A DNA stretch of 5,986 nucleotides from Planctomycetota bacterium (GTDB lineage Bacteria > Planctomycetota > Phycisphaerae > UBA1845 > PWPN01). The stretch is from assembly GCA_020346805.1 (NCBI GenBank), contig CP070790.1:3496243-3502228 (forward strand), written 5' to 3'. How positions within the stretch are numbered: the stretch's first letter is position 1; each line of letters begins with the position of its first letter. The position numbers were made by a program, and so were the translations under genes. Shown here one piece after another: positions 1 through 5,650 of this stretch. Below the pieces are notes generated by a model, which saw nothing but the letters and a program-made list of their open reading frames with translations, was not told the DNA's origin and searched no databases.

Positions 1-73
1 AGGGCATCGGATAAAAGCAGGTAAAAGTTGGATAAATATCAACTATGCATTACTCGCCGGGCAATAGGCGTAC

Positions 74-79
74 TATAAT
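74..79 (+). promoter_or_regulatory. Probable -10 box for the lipocalin gene
   Basis: A perfect TATAAT hexamer lies 45 bases before the lipocalin ATG. The best -35 candidate at the right distance is TTACTC at 50-55 (18-nt spacer), which matches the consensus only in its first two bases, so the upstream half of the promoter is weak or needs an activator. Transcription would start near position 85, at the base of the leader hairpin. The hexamer is seen; its use as a promoter is inferred. Confidence 0.45.
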
Positions 80-84
80 CCATT

Positions 85-103
85 CAGGAATGAAAAATTC
101 CTG
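85..103 (+). promoter_or_regulatory. Leader hairpin upstream of the lipocalin gene
   Basis: CAGGAAT (85-91) and ATTCCTG (97-103) form a perfect 7-bp stem closed by the loop GAAAA. It sits just downstream of the TATAAT box and 10 bases before the Shine-Dalgarno. It could be a 5'-end mRNA-stabilising hairpin or a palindromic operator covering the transcription start. It has no T-tract, so it is not an intrinsic terminator. Confidence 0.4.
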
Positions 104-123
104 TGTAGAAATGGAGTCGTCTA

Positions 124-666
124 ATGCCCCGGAAAACATGTCAGGTTTTATTATTATGTTTTGTTTGTCTTACAGGATGTGTACAAGTGGATGGACCGCC
201 GCTCGATGTCGTTGAGTATGTTGATTTGACCCGTTATATCGGCAAGTGGTATGAGATAGCTTCTTACCCGGCTCCCTTTCAGGCCGGATGTGTGGCTACC
301 TTTGCCGAGTATTCTTTGCGGGAGGATGGCAAGATTCGGGTGGTCAATTGTTGCCTCGATAGGTCCCTTGACGGCCCCGAACGCCGGGTGGAAGGAGTGG
401 CCCGCGTGGTCGATGAGCAGACCAACGCCAAGCTGAAGGTATCTTTCTTTTGGCCGTTCGAAGGCGATTACTGGATCATCGACCTGGATGAGGATTACCA
501 ATGGGTGGTGGTGGGTGAGCCGAGCCGCAGGTATCTGTGGATCCTGAGCCGTACACCCGATTTGGATGATGCAATTTATCAGGACATCTTATCCCGCCTG
601 CCGGATAAGAACTACGATCCCGCCGGTCTGGTGAAAACCCAACAACCGGGTGATGAATCGAATTAA
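124..666 (+). CDS. blc: Blc-type outer-membrane lipoprotein (bacterial lipocalin)
   Basis: This is a 180-residue bacterial lipocalin. The N-terminus is a lipoprotein signal peptide: MPRK, a hydrophobic stretch, then the lipobox LTGC with the lipidated Cys at residue 19. The lipocalin hallmark GKWYEIA is at residues 40-46, where the Trp sits at the floor of the beta barrel. The middle strands (SFFWPFEGDYWIIDLDEDYQW) and the ending YLWILSRTPDLDD...YDPAGLVKTQQ follow the Blc family closely, and the length is usual for the family. Blc proteins are envelope-anchored and bind fatty acids or lysophospholipids, probably in membrane maintenance under stress; the ligand here is inferred from the family. 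The ATG start is supported by GGAG at 113-116 with a 7-nt spacer. The gene stands alone, with its own TATAAT box and leader hairpin upstream and a repeat island downstream. Confidence 0.93.
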   Translation: MPRKTCQVLLLCFVCLTGCVQVDGPPLDVVEYVDLTRYIGKWYEIASYPAPFQAGCVATFAEYSLREDGKIRVVNCCLDRSLDGPERRVEGVARVVDEQTNAKLKVSFFWPFEGDYWIIDLDEDYQWVVVGEPSRRYLWILSRTPDLDDAIYQDILSRLPDKNYDPAGLVKTQQPGDESN

Positions 667-710
667 CATATCCCGATGCACCGACTACCTGAACGACCAC
701 TTGGATATGT
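666..710 (+). other. Inverted repeat after the lipocalin stop
   Basis: ACATATCC (666-673) and GGATATGT (703-710) are a perfect 8-bp inverted repeat separated by 29 bases. It begins at the last base of the lipocalin stop codon. A second GGATAT follows at 716-721. The loop is long and no clean T-run follows, so a role as lipocalin terminator is possible but weak. Confidence 0.25.
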
Positions 711-748
711 AACCCGGATATATTTTATTCAGCATGATTGACCAAAGA

Positions 749-780
749 CTAGCCGTCCGCCGTGGCGGATTAGTAAGCGG
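749..780 (+). repeat. Left-edge variant repeat with an extended hairpin
   Basis: This copy starts with the usual CTAGCCG and ends with the usual TTAGTAAGCGG. In place of the CGCACG centre it carries TCCGCC GT GGCGGA (757-770 region), a perfect 6-bp stem with a 2-nt loop. It is the outermost unit, on the lipocalin side, and leads straight into the perfect 30-bp array. It may be a distinct REP subtype or the ancestral hairpin form of the repeat. Confidence 0.65.
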
Positions 781-910
781 AACAAACTAGCCGCGCACGT
801 CAGTAAGCGGAACAAACTAGCCGCGCACGTCAGTAAGCGGAACAAACTAGCCGCGCACGTCAGTAAGCGGAACAAACTAGCCGCGCACGTCAGTAAGCGG
901 AACAAAATAG
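771..910 (+). repeat. 30-bp perfect tandem direct repeats (about 4.7 copies)
   Basis: The unit is YAGTAAGCGG, AACAAACTAG, CCGCGCACGT. Full copies occupy 771-800, 801-830, 831-860 and 861-890, followed by a partial copy at 891-910 that degenerates after AACAAA. The copies are identical except for the first base (T in copy 1, C in the others), which points to recent expansion. There are no spacers between copies, so this is not a CRISPR array. The partial copy ends four bases before the stop codon of the transposase gene (minus strand). The 30-bp unit is the 71-bp unit of the right-hand array lacking 41 internal bases. Confidence 0.95.
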
Positions 911-914
911 CGAA

Positions 915-1385
915 TCACTGATTGTTGACATAATCGATTGCAGCCAAGAGGGATGGCTTGGAGTTTATATAACGCGTACTTCCATGACGTGTCCACCAAC
1001 GCCTGTTATTGCGAATAGATTTGTTTTCATTTAGCCTTCTGCTTGCCCAACACTTTAATCTGGTCATAACTCTTTCCGGAGTCTCATCATTTGCTGTCAC
1101 CACAAGGTGTATATGATTTGTTCGCACGTTTAGCGCATGAATGTCCCAATTCTTGAATTTACAAAATTCATGAATTGCTCGTTCAACAATTTCACGATGA
1201 TGTTTATCCATAAGAAAAGAGTCTTGTTTCAGTGACGTCTTTGCGTATGATTCTAAGCCGGGGCTGGGTAACCTGTATGGTGTAGATTGCGAACCGTCGC
1301 CATGATGTACCCATCCTTGGGCGTCTCCGGGAAGCCAGGTTCCATAGGTAGTCCATGTCAGAAAGTATGCCAATGGTTCTGCCAT
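915..1385 (-). CDS. IS200/IS605-like Y1 transposase, REP-associated (RAYT) type
   Basis: This 156-residue HUH single-strand transposase cuts and rejoins DNA at hairpin sequences through a tyrosine. The N-terminus YFLTWTTYGTWLPGD (residues 7-21) is typical of this group. The HUH metal motif is NHIHLVV with His91 and His93. The segment RWWTRHGSTRYI precedes the catalytic helix AIDYVNNQ, with Tyr152 and Gln156. The Tyr/+4 Gln spacing matches the catalytic Tyr and metal-binding Gln of characterised TnpA proteins. The protein stops at that Gln, so it seems to lack the short tail often seen after it, although all catalytic residues are present. No Shine-Dalgarno is visible before the ATG. The upstream DNA contains a perfect inverted copy of the repeat core, 13 bases from the start codon, which could allow autoregulation. 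The gene looks more AT-rich than the sulfatase beside it. An accessory tnpB or serine recombinase is absent, which favours a RAYT over a complete insertion sequence. Confidence 0.85.
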   Translation of the reverse strand: MAEPLAYFLTWTTYGTWLPGDAQGWVHHGDGSQSTPYRLPSPGLESYAKTSLKQDSFLMDKHHREIVERAIHEFCKFKNWDIHALNVRTNHIHLVVTANDETPERVMTRLKCWASRRLNENKSIRNNRRWWTRHGSTRYINSKPSLLAAIDYVNNQ

Positions 1386-1398
1386 ATATTAAATAGTA

Positions 1399-1422
1399 CC
1401 GCTTACTGACGTGCGCGGCTAG
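1399..1422 (-). repeat. Inverted copy of the repeat core upstream of the transposase gene
   Basis: On the minus strand this reads CTAGCCGCGCACGT followed by CAGTAAGCGG, a perfect match to the left-array core. It is inverted relative to the left array and in the same orientation as the transposase gene. It ends 13 bases before the ATG, with the AT-rich TACTATTTAATAT between. Transposase gene plus opposed flanking repeats is the layout of a RAYT with its REPs. Confidence 0.9.
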
Positions 1423-1440
1423 TATGTGATGAACAACACT

Positions 1441-1463
1441 TGCCGACATGTGCGGCTAATACT
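1441..1463 (-). repeat. Degenerate inverted repeat copy
   Basis: On the plus strand GCCGACATGTGCGGCTAATA (1442-1461) aligns without gaps to CTGACGTGCGCGGCTAGTA and its flank from the inverted core at 1399-1422, with a few substitutions. It keeps the GACRTG and GCGGCTA blocks. It appears to be an older, decayed copy in the same orientation as its neighbour. Confidence 0.6.
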
Positions 1464-1471
1464 AAGGAGCG

Positions 1472-1491
1472 ATCCCCTCTCCACAGGGGAT
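1472..1491. repeat. Hairpin ATCCCCT / AGGGGAT
   Basis: ATCCCCT (1472-1478) and AGGGGAT (1485-1491) form a perfect 7-bp stem around the loop CTCCAC. It is unlike the repeat core in sequence. No gene ends here on either strand and no T-tract follows, so an intrinsic terminator is unlikely. It may be a structural element of the mobile locus or a remnant of another palindrome. Confidence 0.5.
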
Positions 1492-1521
1492 ATGTTCTTT
1501 ACATACTTGGTGTATTTGATT

Positions 1522-1546
1522 CTTACTAACCCCGAACGTTAGTAAG
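1522..1546. repeat. Palindromic junction between opposed repeat halves
   Basis: CTTACTAAC (1522-1530) and GTTAGTAAG (1538-1546) form a perfect 9-bp stem with the loop CCCGAAC. GTTAGTAAG is the 3' part of the repeat core and CTTACTAAC is the same element inverted. This is therefore the point where the repeats switch from inverted to plus orientation, like the paired REPs of a BIME. Confidence 0.8.
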
Positions 1547-1740
1547 CGGAAAAGAAATTATGGAAACAAACTAGGATAAGTGGTTATGGAAATAAACTAG
1601 CCGCGCACGTTAGTAAGCGGAAAAGAAATTATGGAAACAAACTAATATAAGTGGTTATGGAAATAAACTAGCCGCGCACGTTAGTAAGCGGAAAAATAAT
1701 TATTGAGACACACTAAGCGCGAACATCAGTGAGCGGATAA
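1541..1740 (+). repeat. 71-bp composite tandem repeats with degenerate tail
   Basis: Two 71-bp copies (1541-1611 and 1612-1682) differ at only two adjacent bases (GG versus AT in the middle). A third, diverged and shortened copy starts at 1683, and a further core-like element, AGTGAGCGG, lies at 1728-1736. Each unit holds AGTAAGCGG, then two internal sub-repeats of TTATGGAAAYAAACTA spaced 26 bp apart, then the shared core CCGCGCACGTT. The unit equals the left 30-bp unit with 41 extra bases. The tail overlaps the 3' end of the sulfatase gene. With 1386-1540 this accounts for the gene-free stretch between transposase and sulfatase. Confidence 0.9.
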
Positions 1741-3183
1741 TTTCTTTTGGAACTTTTCCAACAGCGGATCGCTCGTCGTTCTCATCACTTCCAGCATCTT
1801 TTTACGCAGCTTATCCAACTCGCTGCGGCACGTCGGTTCATCAATCAGATTCTTTAACGCGCAGGGATCGTTTTGGTAGTCAAATAATTCTTCGGGCACG
1901 CGGTACTGAAATAACTTTACCCGGGCCGCGATTTTTTCATCATGCTCAGCCGCCGCTTTCATGGCCTTAAACGATCGCCCGCTCTGCGATTCGTTTAAAA
2001 ATATGGTTTCCCCGTCCGACCAGGGATTATATATGTAGCCGAACCTGGCGTTCTGCACGCTCCTCATCTCGTATCGGCGCTTTCCTGCCGTTTGATGAAA
2101 GACGGTATAGACATGATCCCGGCCCTTTTGATGTTTGCCTTCAAGCAGCGGCAAAAATGATTTGCCGTCCAGCCCCGGCACCGGCTTCGCACCGGCCGCC
2201 TCCAGGATAGTAGGCATGAAATCGATACTGGAGATGAAATGCTCGCTATCCACCGTGCCCGGCTCGACCCTCACCGGCCAGCGCACGATCCAGGGCGTTC
2301 GAGTACTGTTAAAGTAGACGTTGGTCTTGGCGTAGGGCAGGGCCATCCCGTTATCGCTCAATATCATGACTATGGTGTTATCTTCCAGGCCGCTTTCCGC
2401 CAGGGCCCGCAATAACTCGCCCACCGTTTCGTCGCAGCGATGAACCGAGCTGAAGTATTCGGCGATTTCCTTACGGACCTCAGGGATGTCGGGCAGAATA
2501 CCCGGTATTACGATCTCGTCGGGTTTGTAGATTCGCCCGGGATTGGGATAGGGTCTGGGATTTTGTTTTTTGCCTTTTTTGACACGTCCTTTTTCCTGAT
2601 CGCTGCCCGCGAAGGGGCGATGGGGATCGTGCGAGTTGGCCATCAGGAAAAAGGGCTTGCCTTCATCCTTGGCCTTTTGAAAAAACGCCTCTGCATGTTT
2701 GTAATATTTGGCCGGGTCCCGACCATTGCTTAGTTCATTTGCCCGGATCGCGACGTCCCAGCAGAACTTATGCTCCGGCTGGAGGTGTCTGGTCTTGCCG
2801 AAGATGCCGTTGATATATCCTGCCGCCCGCAGCGATTCCTGCAGGGTCGGCACCTTGGGATCGATCGGTTCAAATCCCTCGGCCCCGTTGCGGTAGGGGT
2901 ATCGGCCGGTCATCAGCACCGACCGGTTGGGCTGGCAGACGGCGATGGTCACATGGGCGTGAACGAAACGCATACCATCGGCAGCCAGCTTGTCGATGTT
3001 CGGCGTAATGTCCGGAACCTTGCAACCGGTAACCCCCGCCGAGTCGTAATTCATGTCATCGACGGTAATGAACAACACGTTGGGCTGCCCGGTCGGTTTA
3101 ACAACATCTCCCGCCGCAACCGCTGGCAGCACACCTGCCATAATTACCGGCACCAAAACGCTTAAGCATGTGAAAATTCTCAT
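1726..3183 (-). CDS. Secreted FGly-dependent sulfatase, heparan N-sulfatase (SGSH)-like
   Basis: This 485-residue type I sulfatase probably hydrolyses sulfate esters or sulfamates on polysaccharides in the periplasm or outside the cell. The signal peptide is MRIFTCLSVLVPVIMAGVLPAVAA (cleavage near residue 24). Metal-binding Asp42-Asp43 lie in FITVDDMN. The formylglycine motif is CQPNRSVLMTGR with Cys83 and Arg87, and needs a formylglycine-generating enzyme encoded elsewhere. Downstream are GKTRH (Lys130, His133), NSHDPHRPF (183-191) and ILSDNG (276-279) with Lys286. RNGAEGFEPI and KFCWD resemble N-sulfoglucosamine sulfohydrolase relatives, but the substrate is not proven. I chose the ATG at 3183 because AGGAAAGG lies 6 bases before it and the signal peptide starts there; an in-frame ATG at 3285 would put 34 unlikely residues before it. 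The final codons (LSAH and stop) fall in a degenerate repeat unit, so the C-terminus appears repeat-derived. Confidence 0.9.
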   Translation of the reverse strand: MRIFTCLSVLVPVIMAGVLPAVAAGDVVKPTGQPNVLFITVDDMNYDSAGVTGCKVPDITPNIDKLAADGMRFVHAHVTIAVCQPNRSVLMTGRYPYRNGAEGFEPIDPKVPTLQESLRAAGYINGIFGKTRHLQPEHKFCWDVAIRANELSNGRDPAKYYKHAEAFFQKAKDEGKPFFLMANSHDPHRPFAGSDQEKGRVKKGKKQNPRPYPNPGRIYKPDEIVIPGILPDIPEVRKEIAEYFSSVHRCDETVGELLRALAESGLEDNTIVMILSDNGMALPYAKTNVYFNSTRTPWIVRWPVRVEPGTVDSEHFISSIDFMPTILEAAGAKPVPGLDGKSFLPLLEGKHQKGRDHVYTVFHQTAGKRRYEMRSVQNARFGYIYNPWSDGETIFLNESQSGRSFKAMKAAAEHDEKIAARVKLFQYRVPEELFDYQNDPCALKNLIDEPTCRSELDKLRKKMLEVMRTTSDPLLEKFQKKLSAH

Positions 3184-3191
3184 ATTCAGCC
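3184..3191 (-). promoter_or_regulatory. Region between sulfatase ATG and its Shine-Dalgarno
   Basis: Reading the minus strand, AGGAAAGG (about 3190-3197) is followed by CTGAAT and the ATG at 3183. This purine-rich site decides the sulfatase start in favour of residue 35 of the longest open frame. No equally good site precedes the upstream in-frame ATG at 3285. Confidence 0.6.
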
Positions 3192-3362
3192 TTTCCTGAA
3201 AAATATTTTGAATATCCCGGCTCGCAATTCGCCAATCGGCTAAGAGTTTATCGCTTTCACCGCGGTTGTCCAAGATGTTTGGCAAGACCTTTGTTTTATG
3301 GCTTCTTTTCAGCTCTGTAACAATCTTCTACAATCATCGCCAACGGCCCATTGGAGATTTAC

Positions 3363-4199
3363 ATGAGCGGGGATAGTCAGACTAGTTCGAGTGAGGTATC
3401 GGCAACTATTGTGGACGATGTCTTCTGCCCCGTCTGCGGATACAATCTGCGGGGACTTCCTGAACCAAGATGCCCGGAATGCGGGGGACAGTTTGATGTT
3501 TCAGAACTTGTCGTTTCACGAATACCCTGGGCCGACCGCAAACGCATCGGGCGGTTCCGTGCCTACTGGCAGACAATCTGGCTGATTATGCATCACAATC
3601 AACAGTTTTGCCGGGAAATTGACCGCCCGGTTTCTTACCGCGATTCCCAGCGTTTTCGTTGGATCACCTTGCTGCACATGTATTTTCCATTATTGGGACT
3701 AACCTTTGCTTATTATGTTCTGGGTGAAAGAGGATTGATGGTCGTTCTGGGCGATGCCTGGCAAACGGTAGGTTTACATCTTGCGTTCATATTGTCGGCA
3801 GCGGTGGCCACCGGCTTACCCAGTTATTTCTTTCATCCCAGACACTTGCCTGTTGAAAAACAGAATCGGGCGGTTGCTCTGAGCTATTATGCCTGCGCTC
3901 CAATGGCCTTGAGTCCTCTGTTATTAGCGGTTGGATGGATTATTTACGAAATAGAGGGAGACGAAATAAACACAGTTAACAGTGTTATTTTTTTGGGCGC
4001 CCATTTAATAATGCTGGGGATTTGGTGGTTATCTTTGATACTGATCGCCAGACGGTCTTTGCATCGCAAGCTAGGGGGCATGGTGTTGATAACTGTAGTC
4101 ATGCCGATCTTATGGATATTGGCTGCTGGGTTAACCTGCGAAGGTGTTAATACCGCCGCTAATTTTCTTGGGATCATGTACTACAGTTTGCAGAATTAA
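3363..4199 (+). CDS. Zinc-ribbon multi-pass membrane protein of unknown function
   Basis: The 278-residue product has an N-terminal zinc ribbon with four cysteines, CPVC at residues 22-25 and CPEC at 37-40, within YNLRGLPEPR. This form is common at the N-terminus of planctomycete membrane proteins. A basic linker with WADRKRIGRFRAYW follows, then about five predicted membrane segments near 100-121, 136-157, 170-195, 206-229 and 239-259. The overall design recalls Yip1-like proteins, but I cannot assign the family firmly. The cysteine ribbon should face the cytoplasm. The start is taken as the ATG at 3363 because GGAG (3353-3356) sits 6 bases before it; an in-frame TTG at 3351 would overlap that site. 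It is divergent from the sulfatase (179-bp gap) and convergent with the next gene (20-bp gap), so it is probably monocistronic. No function is proposed. Confidence 0.8.
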   Translation: MSGDSQTSSSEVSATIVDDVFCPVCGYNLRGLPEPRCPECGGQFDVSELVVSRIPWADRKRIGRFRAYWQTIWLIMHHNQQFCREIDRPVSYRDSQRFRWITLLHMYFPLLGLTFAYYVLGERGLMVVLGDAWQTVGLHLAFILSAAVATGLPSYFFHPRHLPVEKQNRAVALSYYACAPMALSPLLLAVGWIIYEIEGDEINTVNSVIFLGAHLIMLGIWWLSLILIARRSLHRKLGGMVLITVVMPILWILAAGLTCEGVNTAANFLGIMYYSLQN

Positions 4200-4219
4200 C
4201 TTCGCTGACCCGCGATCTT

Positions 4220-5635
4220 TTATTCCTTTGGTAAATTGCTCTTGAGCGGGAAGACGACACTTTTTCTTTTGGTAGGATCTTTTTTATCTTCCGGCCCGAC
4301 GCTATACAAAACGGATTTATCAATATCTGGTCGGTAGCCGATCTTTCGTCCATCGTCGGCAAACGGGTCTGCCGGAACAGCGGGCAGGTACTTAGGCACA
4401 AGATCATCGAGTTTTTCCGGTAGTTTGCCGTGGTCCATTTCATACAAACGGATAGCCAGGGCAACCGCAGCCATGCGGCGGCGTGCGAGTGGTTTATACG
4501 TTGTCTCTAGTGTATTAATGAAGCTAGGTATAATAAATCTACCCAAAATACGTGACGCAGACTTCAGACCTTGCAATGTTGGAGGTCCATGGGGAGGTGG
4601 AAGACGCCTGCGCGCCTCGGGCCAGTTGGGTGCAGCGGCAGCTTCAACCATTGCTGTAGCTTGCTGAAGAATCCGCACGCCATCAAGTTCAAACGCCGGT
4701 TTAAACAAAAGATATTCTCCAATGCCCCAACCTTGTGGAGTTGGTTGTGAACCTATCGTGAGAATTCCCAAACCTCCCTGCTTACCAGTAGCTAGGTGAA
4801 TTGCTTCAAATTGAAATGTTCGCTCACGATAGAAACTCCAGACCAAACCCTCACGCAGCGCCCGTTCGTCCGACAAATCCTTAATCAACGCCTTTATTTG
4901 TGCACGGCTTGATGATTGCTTTGCTGTTGTTGTTACATCTGCAATTCTTAAAGTTGAAACAACTTCTTCTACTGACTCGCTCACAAGATCAGAGGCATGA
5001 ATATCCAATAATGTAGCCAGCAATGTACGCAATGGCTCCAGATGCTTGCCATAGGCTAGTATGTCTCGGAGAGTTTCTACAGCTTCAGTATGTTTTCCCT
5101 GATTGTGAAAGTACAAAGCTGCGGCTTGGAGTATACGCATAAGGTCTTGATGGAGCATGAATTTGAAGGCGGGTGAACTAAGGCCCACATTCTTGAAATC
5201 CCAATCTGCTGCAGGGAGGGACCGCGCGCTTCGAACTAATTTTCTGGCTTTAGCTGTGGCCTCAATAATTTCTTGTATTTCCTTGCTAAGCTCACTTATT
5301 TCCTTTGGGTTCTTTCTGAGATTCCCAATCAGTGCTGTCTGTTCATCTGTGAGATTGAATACGGTGACGGCCTTTTTGAGTAGCAGTGCGGCGTTTTGAT
5401 CGTCGGGGACGGGGTGTTGATCGAAATCTTCGGGGAAGAGGGGTTGGCCGGTGACTTTAATGCGGTCGATCTCGGCCTGCAGGGCCTCATGCGCTTTAGC
5501 ACCCCACCACCAACGCAGGCCGCCAAGCACAATAACCAGCATCACCGCCACCACCGCAATTCGCTTAAACCACCAATATCTGACAGGGATCGGCTCGACC
5601 TGGTTTACAGAGTTTTGTTCGCGATTATCAGTCAT
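4220..5635 (-). CDS. Single-pass membrane protein with C-terminal planctomycete-type module, function unknown
   Basis: This is a 471-residue protein. A short polar N-terminus is followed by one transmembrane helix (about residues 25-44, ending in a RWWW aromatic belt), so most of the chain is probably periplasmic. The middle is largely helical with charged stretches. The C-terminal module begins near residue 385 with RRRMAAVALAIRLYEMDHGK, continues LPEKLDDLVPKYLP, PADPF (about 421-425) and VLYSVGPEDKKDP (442-454). This module recurs in many planctomycete hypotheticals and looks like the C-terminal half of type II pseudopilins (helix, then an xYxVYSxG strand); that likeness is my inference. 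The start ATG lies 15 bases after the trpB stop on the same strand, so the two are likely cotranscribed. Only a distant GGTGA is seen before the ATG, so initiation may depend on translation of trpB. Confidence 0.78.
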   Translation of the reverse strand: MTDNREQNSVNQVEPIPVRYWWFKRIAVVAVMLVIVLGGLRWWWGAKAHEALQAEIDRIKVTGQPLFPEDFDQHPVPDDQNAALLLKKAVTVFNLTDEQTALIGNLRKNPKEISELSKEIQEIIEATAKARKLVRSARSLPAADWDFKNVGLSSPAFKFMLHQDLMRILQAAALYFHNQGKHTEAVETLRDILAYGKHLEPLRTLLATLLDIHASDLVSESVEEVVSTLRIADVTTTAKQSSSRAQIKALIKDLSDERALREGLVWSFYRERTFQFEAIHLATGKQGGLGILTIGSQPTPQGWGIGEYLLFKPAFELDGVRILQQATAMVEAAAAPNWPEARRRLPPPHGPPTLQGLKSASRILGRFIIPSFINTLETTYKPLARRRMAAVALAIRLYEMDHGKLPEKLDDLVPKYLPAVPADPFADDGRKIGYRPDIDKSVLYSVGPEDKKDPTKRKSVVFPLKSNLPKE

Positions 5636-5650
5636 GTCGATTTGTTTGCA

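Larger units (their letters stand above)
749..1740. mobile_element. RAYT transposase locus with REP-like repeat arrays
   Basis: This island of about 1 kb separates the lipocalin from the sulfatase gene. A Y1 transposase gene (915-1385, minus) is flanked by copies of one repeat core, ACTAGCCGCGCACGT followed by YAGTAAGCGG. The left copies run in plus orientation (771-910), the two nearest on the right are inverted (1399-1422 and a degenerate one at 1441-1463), and further right they return to plus orientation (1541-1740). The core has a tetranucleotide CTAG directly before a CCGC...GCGG inverted repeat. This resembles REP elements, which carry a conserved tetranucleotide next to a hairpin and are recognised by their cognate REP-associated tyrosine transposase. 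The repeats and gene are seen; the functional pairing is inferred. The exact boundaries are uncertain because both edges fade into degenerate copies. Confidence 0.7.

Noticed and set aside
771..910. Possible CRISPR array from regular 30-bp repeats
   Set aside because: The copies abut with no unique spacers, and the 71-bp period on the right has almost identical interiors. No cas genes are present.
1204..1449. Minus-strand open frame overlapping the transposase in another frame
   Set aside because: It is a shadow of the transposase gene and its upstream repeats; the transposase frame carries the HUH and Tyr motifs.
1472..1491. Hairpin as an intrinsic terminator
   Set aside because: No gene ends into it on either strand and there is no T-run after the stem.
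2135..3165. Several plus-strand open frames inside the sulfatase gene
   Set aside because: They are antisense to a gene with clear catalytic motifs and their products resemble nothing recognisable.
3184..3285. Longer sulfatase starting at the ATG at 3285
   Set aside because: It would place 34 polar residues before a clear signal peptide; the ATG at 3183 has a good Shine-Dalgarno.
3351..3362. TTG start for the zinc-ribbon protein
   Set aside because: The TTG overlaps the GGAG that serves the ATG at 3363, so the ATG is the better start.
4200..4219. Bidirectional terminator between the convergent genes
   Set aside because: The 20-bp gap and its edges show no convincing stem followed by T-runs.
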